Source of the DNA: Muribaculaceae bacterium
Lineage (GTDB): Bacteria > Bacteroidota > Bacteroidia > Bacteroidales > G3-4614
Assembly: GCA_017546805.1 (NCBI GenBank)
Contig: JAFYRT010000066.1
Location: 1-41,122, forward strand
Direction of reading: 5' to 3'
DNA length: 41,122 bases
Positions 27,079-36,500 of this stretch are shown one piece after another. The notes below the pieces were generated by a model. It was not told where the DNA came from and made no database searches. It saw only the letters and a program-made list of their open reading frames with translations. Position numbers and translations under genes: made by a program. Numbering within the stretch: position 1 is the stretch's first letter; each line of letters opens with the position of its first letter.

Positions 27079-28098
27079 ATGAATAATTTAATTGTATATT
27101 GCGAAATTGAAAACGGCATTGTGGCCGATGTTAGTTTGGAACTATTGACAAAAGGTCGCTCTCTTGCAGATAAGTTGGGTTGCCAACTTGAGGCTCTTGT
27201 TATTGGTTCGGAACTTTCGGGTGTTGAGAAACAGATATTCCCTTATGGCGCTGACAGAATTTATTTGGCAGACGATAAACGTCTTGCTCCATACACATCG
27301 CTTCCTCACACCTCTATTCTTATTGGTTTGTTTAAAGAGATTAAACCTCAAATATGTTTGATGGGTGCAACTTGCATAGGTCGCGATTTGGGACCACGTG
27401 TATCATCGGCACTTCATAGTGGTTTGACTGCCGATTGTACATCTTTGGAGATTGGACCTCACACCGACAATAAGAGTGGAAAAACTTACGAAAACCTATT
27501 GTATCAAATACGTCCCGCTTTTGGTGGTAACATTGTTGCTACAATTGTTAACCCCGACTGCCGTCCTCAAATGGCTACCGTCAGAGAGGGTGTGATGAAA
27601 CGCGAAATCTACAACCCCGACCACACAGGAGAAATTGTAAACCTTGACGTTAACAAATATGTTAAAGATGAGGATTTTGTGGTTTCAATAATTGATCGCG
27701 AGATTGCTAAATCAAAAATTAATATCAAAGGAGCGCCTGTTGTTGTTGCAGGAGGCTACGGCGTTGGCTCAAAAGAGAATTTCAACCTTCTTTATGATTT
27801 GGCTGCAGTTTTAGGCGGTGAGGTTGGTGCTTCGCGTGCTGCTGTGGATGCAGGCTATACCGAACATGAACGTCAAATCGGACAAACAGGAGTTACTGTA
27901 CGTCCTAAATTGTATATTGCATGTGGTATTTCAGGACAAATTCAACACATTGCAGGTATGCAAGAGAGTTCAATTATAATTTCGGTAAATACCGACCCAG
28001 ATGCTCCCATCAATGCTATTGCAGACTATGTTATCACAGGTAGCGTTGAGGAGGTACTTCCTAAATTAATTAAATATTACAAGAAAAACAGCAAATAA
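27079..28098 (+). CDS. etfA: Electron transfer flavoprotein subunit alpha
   Basis: EtfA carries the main FAD of the Etf heterodimer. The 339-residue protein has a less conserved N-terminal domain, including LMGATCIGRDLGPRVSSALHSGLTADCT in pieces typical of the family. The C-terminal FAD-binding domain runs from about residue 220, with VVVAGGYGVGSKENF, GASRAAVDAGY, RQIGQTGVTV, GISGQIQHIAGM and NTDPDAPI, all diagnostic. It lies between etfB (2-base gap) and the acyl-CoA dehydrogenase (4-base gap), so the three proteins are made together. The operon implies fatty-acyl or short-chain acyl-CoA reduction or oxidation, possibly butyrate-type fermentation as in related Bacteroidales. No other enzyme of such a pathway is in the window. 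Confidence 0.95.
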   Translation: MNNLIVYCEIENGIVADVSLELLTKGRSLADKLGCQLEALVIGSELSGVEKQIFPYGADRIYLADDKRLAPYTSLPHTSILIGLFKEIKPQICLMGATCIGRDLGPRVSSALHSGLTADCTSLEIGPHTDNKSGKTYENLLYQIRPAFGGNIVATIVNPDCRPQMATVREGVMKREIYNPDHTGEIVNLDVNKYVKDEDFVVSIIDREIAKSKINIKGAPVVVAGGYGVGSKENFNLLYDLAAVLGGEVGASRAAVDAGYTEHERQIGQTGVTVRPKLYIACGISGQIQHIAGMQESSIIISVNTDPDAPINAIADYVITGSVEEVLPKLIKYYKKNSK

Positions 28099-28102
28099 CG
28101 AT

Positions 28103-29809
28103 ATGGCAAATTTCTATTCGGATAATGCGGATTTAAAACATCATCTTAATCACCCGATGATGCGTCGCCTTGTTGAGTTGCACGAACGCAACTTCACTGA
28201 GGCTGAAAAATATGACTATGCTCCTCTTGATTTTGAGGATGCTATGGATAGCTACGAAAAGGTTCTTGAAATTGCAGGAGAGATAAGTGGTGAGATTGTT
28301 GCCCCTAATGCTGAAAGCGTTGACCACGAAGGTCCCCATGTAATTAACGGACATGTTAAATATGCATCGGCTACAGAGAAAAACCTCGACGCTCTTATTA
28401 AAGCGGGACTTATGGGTATATCTCTTCCTCGTCAATACAACGGTTTGAACTTCTCTCTTGTCCCCTATATCATGGCTGCCGATATGGTTAGCCGTGCCGA
28501 TGCCAGCTTTGTTAATATTTGGGGATTGCAAGATTGCGCCGAAACTATTAACGAGTTTGCAAGCGAGGAGCAAAAGATGCGTTTCTTACCAAGGGTTTGT
28601 GCAGGTGAGACCATGGCCATGGACTTAACAGAGCCAGATGCAGGTTCTGACCTTCAGGCAGTTATGCTTAAAGCCTCTTTCAATGAAGAAGACGGCACTT
28701 GGAGATTGAACGGAGTTAAACGTTTTATCACCAACGGTGACGGACATATTCATCTTGTTTTGGCTCGTTCGGAAGAGGGCTCAAAAGATGGTAGAGGTTT
28801 GTCAATGTTCATATACGACCGCAACGACGGTGGTGTTGTTGTTCGTCGCATCGAGAATAAAATGGGTATTAAAGGCTCTCCTACTTGCGAATTGGTATTT
28901 AAAAATGCCAAAGCCGAACTTTGTGGAGAAACACGCCTTGGTTTGATTAAATATGTGATGGCTCTTATGAACAGCGCACGTTTGGGTATTGCAGCCCAAT
29001 CGGTTGGTATTTCTGAAGCAGCATACAGAGAGGCTATCCAATATGCAAAAGAGCGTTTCCAATTTGGTAAGCCAATTATCAATTTCCCATCTGTAAGCGA
29101 GATTATCTCAACCATGAAAGCTAAGCTTGATGCTTCACGTTCATTGCTTTACGAAACCACTCGTTATGTAGACCTATACAAAACTTTGGAGGCTATTGCA
29201 AAAGAGCGCACATTGGAGAAAGAGGAGCGTATGGAGATGAAACAAGCCCAACGCAAAGCAGATGCTCTTACTCCATTGGTTAAGGGAATGAGTAGCGAAT
29301 TCTGTAATCAAAATGCTTACGACTGCGTTCAGGTTCACGGTGGTTCGGGATTCATGAAGGATTATCCTTGTGAAAGAATCTATCGCGATGCTCGTATCAC
29401 TTCAATTTATGAGGGTACCACTCAACTTCAAGTTGTAGCCGCAATACGCCATGTTGGTAGCGGAACATACTCTAACATCATTAAAGATTACGAAACTGTT
29501 GAGGTTCCTGCAGAATTGGCAGAATTGAAAGCTAAATTGGTGGATATGACAGCATTATACGAAAAGAGTGTCGCCACTGTTACTGCCGACAAGGATGCTC
29601 AATATATCGATTTCCATGCTCGTCGTTTGGTTGAAATGGCAGGTCACATAATAATGGGTTACCTATTGTTGCAAGACACTATGCGTAACGAGTCGTTCAG
29701 ACGTTCAACTGAGAACTACATTCGCTACGGAGAGGCAGAAACAAATAAAAACGCCTTATTTATCGCAAATTTCAAACCCGAAAGCATTGAGTGTTATCTT
29801 AACAATTAA
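28103..29809 (+). CDS. Acyl-CoA dehydrogenase, long form
   Basis: A cytoplasmic flavoenzyme that interconverts acyl-CoA and trans-2-enoyl-CoA, exchanging electrons with the EtfAB encoded just upstream. Family blocks are MDLTEPDAGSDLQ, RFITNGD, NKMGIKGSPTCEL, ERFQFGKPI, QVHGGSGFMKDYPCERIYRDARI and IYEGTTQLQ. The last holds the catalytic Glu437, as in short- and medium-chain enzymes. At 568 residues it is much longer than the usual 380. It has an N-terminal extension of about 50 residues, an inserted charged stretch before QNAYDCVQVHGG (around KERTLEKEERMEMKQAQRK), and a C-terminal helical extension of about 110 residues. Chain-length specificity is not readable. It is the last gene of the operon, closed by the terminator at 29851. 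Confidence 0.93.
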   Translation: MANFYSDNADLKHHLNHPMMRRLVELHERNFTEAEKYDYAPLDFEDAMDSYEKVLEIAGEISGEIVAPNAESVDHEGPHVINGHVKYASATEKNLDALIKAGLMGISLPRQYNGLNFSLVPYIMAADMVSRADASFVNIWGLQDCAETINEFASEEQKMRFLPRVCAGETMAMDLTEPDAGSDLQAVMLKASFNEEDGTWRLNGVKRFITNGDGHIHLVLARSEEGSKDGRGLSMFIYDRNDGGVVVRRIENKMGIKGSPTCELVFKNAKAELCGETRLGLIKYVMALMNSARLGIAAQSVGISEAAYREAIQYAKERFQFGKPIINFPSVSEIISTMKAKLDASRSLLYETTRYVDLYKTLEAIAKERTLEKEERMEMKQAQRKADALTPLVKGMSSEFCNQNAYDCVQVHGGSGFMKDYPCERIYRDARITSIYEGTTQLQVVAAIRHVGSGTYSNIIKDYETVEVPAELAELKAKLVDMTALYEKSVATVTADKDAQYIDFHARRLVEMAGHIIMGYLLLQDTMRNESFRRSTENYIRYGEAETNKNALFIANFKPESIECYLNN

Positions 29810-29850
29810 TTGAGAGCAATTTTTATCTCAATCTAAATAGATTTTATTTA

Positions 29851-29888
29851 CAAAAGGTTGCTATAATGCAACCTTTTGTTGTTTTTTT
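29851..29888 (+). terminator. Terminator of the etf/acyl-CoA dehydrogenase operon
   Basis: CAAAAGGTTGC (29851-29861) and GCAACCTTTTG (29868-29878) form an 11-bp stem with loop TATAAT, followed by TTGTTTTTTT. Confidence 0.92.
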
Positions 29889-29890
29889 AG

Positions 29891-29898
29891 TATATTCG
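29891..29898 (+). promoter_or_regulatory. Possible -7 box for ruvA-sprA
   Basis: TATATTCG differs from TAnnTTTG at one base, 23 bases before the ruvA ATG. It lies directly behind the upstream terminator, where a promoter for ruvA is needed. Confidence 0.3.
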
Positions 29899-29921
29899 CA
29901 TACAGATTTAAAAGACATATT

Positions 29922-30503
29922 ATGATTGAATATATTAAAGGTAAAATAACCGAAACATCACCAACAAATGCTGTTATTGAATGTTACGGTATCGGTTATG
30001 ACGTTAATATCTCGCTTACGACATACTCTCTTTTAAAGGAGGGCGAAGATGCTAAATTGTATATTTATGAGGCTATCAGAGAAGATGCTCACCTACTCTA
30101 TGGTTTTATAAATAAACGCGAAAGAGAGTTGTTTGTACTTTTAATATCGGTATCGGGCGTAGGTCCGAATACTGCTCGCATTATTTTATCATCTTTCACT
30201 CCCGATGAATTGGAAAATGTAATTGCCTCGGGTAATGTTGGTTTGCTTAAAAATGTAAAAGGAATTGGCACAAAAACAGCAGAAAGAATAATTGTTGACC
30301 TCAAAGATAAAATAAAAGTGGGTGACTCTACGTTTATTATAGGTACGCGTGAGGGCAATGAGGTTCAAGAGGAGACTGTTGCCGCCTTGGTAATGTTGGG
30401 ATATGCCCAAGCAGCTGCAAAAAAGGTGGTACAGAAACTTGCAAAGGAGAACCCAAACTACAAAGTGGAAGAGCTTATAAAGATTGCTTTAAAAGCCTTA
30501 TAG
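29922..30503 (+). CDS. ruvA: Holliday junction branch-migration protein RuvA
   Basis: RuvA binds four-way junctions as a tetramer and loads the RuvB motor; RuvC, encoded at 452, then resolves the junction. The 193-residue protein has the N-terminal OB-fold domain ([20 protein letters not shown], ending near residue 65), two helix-hairpin-helix motifs ([15 protein letters not shown] and [21 protein letters not shown]), and the C-terminal RuvB-interaction helices ([18 protein letters not shown]). sprA starts 48 bases after the stop, so the two are probably on one transcript. I recall ruvA-sprA adjacency in other Bacteroidetes, but I could not check it. Confidence 0.95.
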   Translation: MIEYIKGKITETSPTNAVIECYGIGYDVNISLTTYSLLKEGEDAKLYIYEAIREDAHLLYGFINKRERELFVLLISVSGVGPNTARIILSSFTPDELENVIASGNVGLLKNVKGIGTKTAERIIVDLKDKIKVGDSTFIIGTREGNEVQEETVAALVMLGYAQAAAKKVVQKLAKENPNYKVEELIKIALKAL

Positions 30504-30516
30504 ATAACACGTTCCA

Positions 30517-30538
30517 CTTTTGTAGAGTTTAACAAAAG
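30517..30538. other. 7-bp hairpin between ruvA and sprA
   Basis: CTTTTGT (30517-30523) and ACAAAAG (30532-30538) are perfect arms with an 8-base loop, ending 13 bases before the sprA ATG. No T-run follows, so a processing site or translation control is more plausible than a terminator. Confidence 0.3.
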
Positions 30539-30551
30539 AGAGCGGTTATTA

Positions 30552-33500
30552 ATGAAACAAATTCGGATACTGATTATATTCACAATATTGGCAATAAGCG
30601 GAATAGGAGGCTATTCTGCTTTTGCTGCATATAATCAGGTGAAGGAGATACAGGATGTTATCTCTACCGATACCATATCAGTTAAGAACTCGCAACAGAC
30701 AAAAAAAGAGGAAAAACCTCGATTCTCCGTAAAAAAAACCACCATTGAGGAGTACAACGATTTGAATCATGCAAATTCTGCTGACCTAAAAACTCCCGAA
30801 AATATAAAATCAGTTATTGAATATGACTATGCAACAGGGTGTTACATTATGCGAACCCAAGTTGCAGGAATGGATATATCCACACCAATGATGCTTACCT
30901 CAAAGGAGTATAACGACTACTCTTTGAGAAAATCGATGCAGGCATATTACCACGAAAAGAACAACGAAAATATCAAAGGAGGCAAAAAGAAGTTTGATAT
31001 TTTTGATATGCAATTCAACATTGGTCCTTTGGATAAAGTTTTCGGCCCCGGAGGTGTAAAAATCACGACACAAGGTTCGGCAGAGTTGGTAATGTCCATA
31101 AAGACAAATAAAACCGACAACCCTGCCCTTTCGATGGAGGCACGAAAAAAGACCTACTTCGATTTTGACGAGAAGATTCAAGCCAATGTAAAGGCTTCGG
31201 TCGGAGATAAACTAAACTTCTCAATGAACTACAATACCGATGCTACCTTTAGTTTTGATTCTCAAAAACTTAATCTTAAATACGAAGGTGAAGAAGACCA
31301 GATAATTAAGAGCATTGAGGCAGGTAACGTAAGCATGAACACAAATTCTTCTCTTATTCAGGGAGGAACTTCGTTGTTTGGTATTAAAACGAAATTGCAA
31401 TTCGGAAAACTTACCATGACCGCTCTTGTTTCTCAACAAGAGGCGGAATCGAAAAAGGTAAATTCAAAGAACGGTTCGCAACTTACCGAATTTACCTTGG
31501 GTGTTGATAAGTATGATGAGAATAGACACTTCTTCATGGCTCACAACTTCCGCGACAACTACGAGGAGAGCGTGGCAAAACTTCCATATATTTCGTCAGG
31601 AGTAACAATTAACCGTATTGAGGTATGGGTTACAAACAAAAAGGGAAGTTATGGCAATGCCCGAAACCTTATAGCTTTTGCCGACTTGGGAGAGGAGAAA
31701 CAAGAACACATATCAAACAACCACTGGAGTGCAACAGGATACAAATCGCCTGCCAACGATGCAAACACCCTTTACAAGGAGATTATAAACTCATATCCAC
31801 AAGCCCGTAATATTTCGCTTGTGGGTGAAGCTCTTGCTCCGTTAGAGGCTTATGGCATTACAGGAGGTAAAGATTTTGTTAAAATTGAGAGTGCAAGACG
31901 TCTTGAGGCAAACGAATACTCTGTAAACACTCAATTGGGTTATATCTCGCTTAATCAACGTATTAATGCCGACGAGGTTATAGCTGTCGCTTATGAATAC
32001 ACCAAAAACGGAGAGGTTTTTCAAGTGGGTGAATTTGCCGCAGATATAAGTGACGCATCATCAAGTTTGATTGTTAAGATGTTGAAATCTACCACAGTGA
32101 TGACATCTGAACCCATCTGGGACCTTATGATGAAGAACATCTACTCTCTTGAGGCATACCAAATTCAAAAGGAGAAGTTCAAACTGCAAATATATTACCG
32201 AAACGACACTTCGGGTACTCAAGTCACCTACATGAGCTTGGGTGACATTAAGGGCAAACAGCTTATCAAAGTAATGAACCTTGACAGATTGGACTCAAAA
32301 GAGGAGCCTAATCCTGATGGTGTGTTTGACTACGTTGAGGGATATACCGTTACATCATCAAAGGGCAGAATTATATTCCCCGTTCTTGAGCCATTTGGTT
32401 CGCATCTTAAGAAGATGATCGGAGGTTCGGTACCTGATATAGACAAGTATATATACCAAGAGTTGTACGACTCAACACAAACAGTTGCAAGACAGTTTAC
32501 CGATAAAAACAAATTCACTCTTCAAGGAGAGTACAAAGCTTCATCGGGAAATACAATACAGCTTAACTCTATGAACGTTGCCAGAGGTTCGGTAAAAGTC
32601 ACTGCCGGCGGTGTTACTCTTGTTGAGAACGTGGATTATACGGTGGACTATACAATGGGAACTGTTACCATTATCAACCAAAGTTACACGGATGCAGGCA
32701 GTAACATTCAGGTTTCGCTTGAGAGCCAAGAGATGTTTAACATGCAGCGGAAAACATTGGTTGGTTTGGACTTGAACTATGATTTTACCAAAAATTTCAG
32801 AGTTGGAGCAACCATTATGCATATGGGAGAAAAAGCTCTTACCGAAAAGCTTACAGTAGGGAATGAGGTTATAAACAACACCATTTGGGGAGCAAACACC
32901 TCATACTCAACCGAATTCCAATGGCTTACAAATTGGGTTAACCGAATTCCAATGGTTAATGCCACCGCACCATCAAAATTTTCAATCAATGCTGAGTTTG
33001 CGCAATTGATTCCATCTACAAAACAGTCGAAAGCGGTATCATACATTGATGATTTTGAGTATTCGCAATCGCAAAACGATATTCGATTGCCATACGCATG
33101 GAACCTTGCCTCTACCCCATCAATGTTTGCGGAGTCAAAACTTACAAACGATGTTGGTTATGGCAAAAACAGAGCCTTGTTCGCATGGTATTATATCGAC
33201 AGGCTATTTACTCAAAAGAACTCCAATTTAACACCTGTGCATATTAAAAACGACCTTAACCAACTCTCAAACCACTATGTCAGAGAGGTGCAATCGTCAG
33301 AGGTGTTCCCAAACAGAGAGTTAAGCTACGGAGAGTCATCGTTGTTGCAGGTTCTTAACCTATCGTTCTACCCTACCGAACGTGGCCCTTACTCGTTGGA
33401 TGCATCAGCCATTAACCCTGACGGTTCGTTGCAAAACCCTGAGATGCGCTGGGGAGGTATAATGCGAAAAATGGATAATACCGATTTTGAATCGGCAAAC

Positions 33501-36500
33501 ATAGAGTATCTTCAATTCTGGATGCTCGACCCATTCATTTACGACAAAGACAACGGAGGTTATCTATACTTCAACTTTGGAGAAATATCGGAAGATATTC
33601 TTAAAGATGGAAAGAAGTCGTTTGAAAATGGTCTTCCGACAGATGACAATGGAGATATGGTAGAGAACACCGTATGGGGTAAAGTTTCACGCCAACAATC
33701 GGTTACATATGCTTTTGACAACAACTCTGCAGCTCGTACCAAACAAGATGTTGGTTTGAACGGATTATCTTCAGAAGAGGAGCAAAACTTCGGAGTGTAC
33801 AAAAACTATGTTGAGCAGCTTCGCAATGTTCTTTCGCAAGAGACTCAACAAAGATACATCTACGACCAATTCTCACCCTTTAACGACCCTGCAGGAGACA
33901 ACTACCATTTTTACAGAGGTAGCGATTATGACGATGCAGAGGCTTCAATTTTAGAGCGTTACAAACACTATAACGGAACAGAGGGCAACTCGATATCTCC
34001 CGATGAAGCTTCCGATTCGGAATATCAATCATCAAAGAGCGTTCCCGATGTTGAGGACATAAACCAAGACAACACTTTGGACGAGTATGAGAGATACTAC
34101 CAATACGGTATCAAGATTACCCCCGAAGATCTTGTTGTGGGACGTAACTATATTACTGCCGAGCAAGAGAGTTCTGTATCGCTTCGCAACGGAGAGAATG
34201 CCACAGTAAAATGGTATCAATTTAAAATTCCTTTGAAAGAGGTTACTGGTGACGGAAGCCATATGCCTCGCGAAACAGTGGGTTCAATTCAAGACTTCAA
34301 AACTATCCGTTTTGCCCGTATGTTTATGACAGGATTCAAGAAGGAGGTGCATCTTCGCCTTGCCTCTTTGGAACTTGTCAGAGGAGATTGGCGCAGTTAT
34401 AATTTGAGACTTCACAACGACGATAAGAGTGGTGGCACCACACTGCCTGCCGAAGGAGATTTGGATGTTTCGGTTGTAAACATTGAGGAGAATGCAGGTC
34501 AAAAACCTGTGAACTATGTTCTTCCTCCGGGGGTTACACGTATTATCTCGCCCGACCAATCTCAAATCACTCAACTTAACGAGCAATCCATTTCGTTGAA
34601 GGTTACAAACCTTCCATCTAAAAATGCCCGCGCAATATACAAAACTTCGGGATTAGACGTAAGAAACTACGAGAGATTGCAAATGTTTGTCCATGCCGAA
34701 AAACTGATTGACGACAAAACAAGTTTGAAAGATGGCGAAATTTCGGTTTTCGTTAGGGTTGGTAGCGACATTCGTTCGAACTATTACGAATACGAGGTAC
34801 CTGTTCGCCTAACTCCTGAAGGAAACTATAACACATACAATACAAACGACCAAGAGGCTGTTTGGCCCGAGAGCAATATGATTGACTTCCCTCTATCGCT
34901 TTTAACCGAGGTTAAAAAGCAACGTAACAGTGCAAAATCGAGAGGTGAAGCGGGAGTATCGTATGGCAACCCCTACTCTATATACGACCCCGAAAAGAAA
35001 ACCAATAAAGTTACAGTTGTTGGTAACCCCTCTGTATCGAATTTGGAATCGGTTGTTATAGGTGTCAGAAACAACTCTGCCACAACAAAAGATATTATTG
35101 TATGGGTAAACGAGATGCGCCTATCGGGATTCAAACAAGACGGAGGTTGGGGATTTAAGGCTGATGCCAACCTGAATGTTTCGGACCTTGCCACAATTGC
35201 AGGAGGAACACACATAGAGACTGCAGGATTTGGAGGAGTTGATCAAACTTTGAACGATAGAAGAATGGAAGACTATTATCAATACAACTTCTCGTTTATG
35301 GTTGATGCCGGAAGATTCCTTCCAGAAAAAGCTAAACTCAAGGCTCCAATATACTACTCATATTATGAGGAGAGAAACATGCCTAAATACAATCCATTAG
35401 ACGAAGATGTATTGATGGATGACGCATTGGAGGCTTGTGCCACAAAGGCTGAGAAAGATTCAATTAAGAACATTGTATTAGACCGATCTCGTACTCGCAG
35501 TTTCAGCCTTACAGGATTTAAATTTGATATTCAGAGCAAGAATCCCATGCCTTGGGACCCTGCAAACTTAACAATGAGTTATTCGAGCAACAAGCAAGAT
35601 AACCAATCAATCACAACCGAATTTGAGAACAGCAGAGACCGCAGATTTAACTTAAACTACTCTTATACTCCGTTTGTTAAACCTTGGCAACCCTTTGCTA
35701 AGATAAAAAGCAAATCGAAACATCTCGATCCGTTTAAGGAGATGGCTATAAACTACGTTCCAAACTCTATTACATTCAGCACCACAATTTCGCGTATGTA
35801 TAACGAGCAACAAGAGCGCAATATAGAGAATGATGCTTCGGCACAAATTCCTGTGTCGGTTAACAAAAACTTCTATTGGGACAGACAGTTTGCCATTCAA
35901 TGGAACATTTTACGTTGTACAAACTTGTCGTTCTCGTCAATGACAAATGCTCACATTGATGAACCTTCGGGCGTGGTTAACAAAACTCTCTTCCCCGACG
36001 AATTCAAGGCTTGGAAAGACACTGTTACTGAGAGTATTCTAAAACTTGGTACTCCATGGAAATATAACCAATCGTTCAATGCATCGCTTAACCTTCCACT
36101 TTCAAAGAGTCCTATTTTGGATTGGGTTAACCTTCAAGGAACATACGCGGCAACATACTCTTGGGACAGAGGTGCTTTCATCGACGAAAACACTGTTATC
36201 GGAAACACCATTAACAACAATGCACAGTTGGGAGTTACAGGTAAGTTCAACTTTGAGACACTATACAACAAATCGAAGTATTTGAAAGAGGTTAACCGTA
36301 AATTCTCAAGTTCGTCAAAAAACAGCAGAAGCACCACTAAAAAGAAAAGCTCTTCTCGCTCGTCATCTTCGTCAAAGAAGAGTGCCAACCAAAACACTTT
36401 CGAGCAGAAGGTTATTTTGTCGAAAGACAGCGGTGTTGTTGTTAAACACAACTTGGATACTAAAAAACTCAGAATCGTGGGTAGAACCGAAGAGGGAAAA

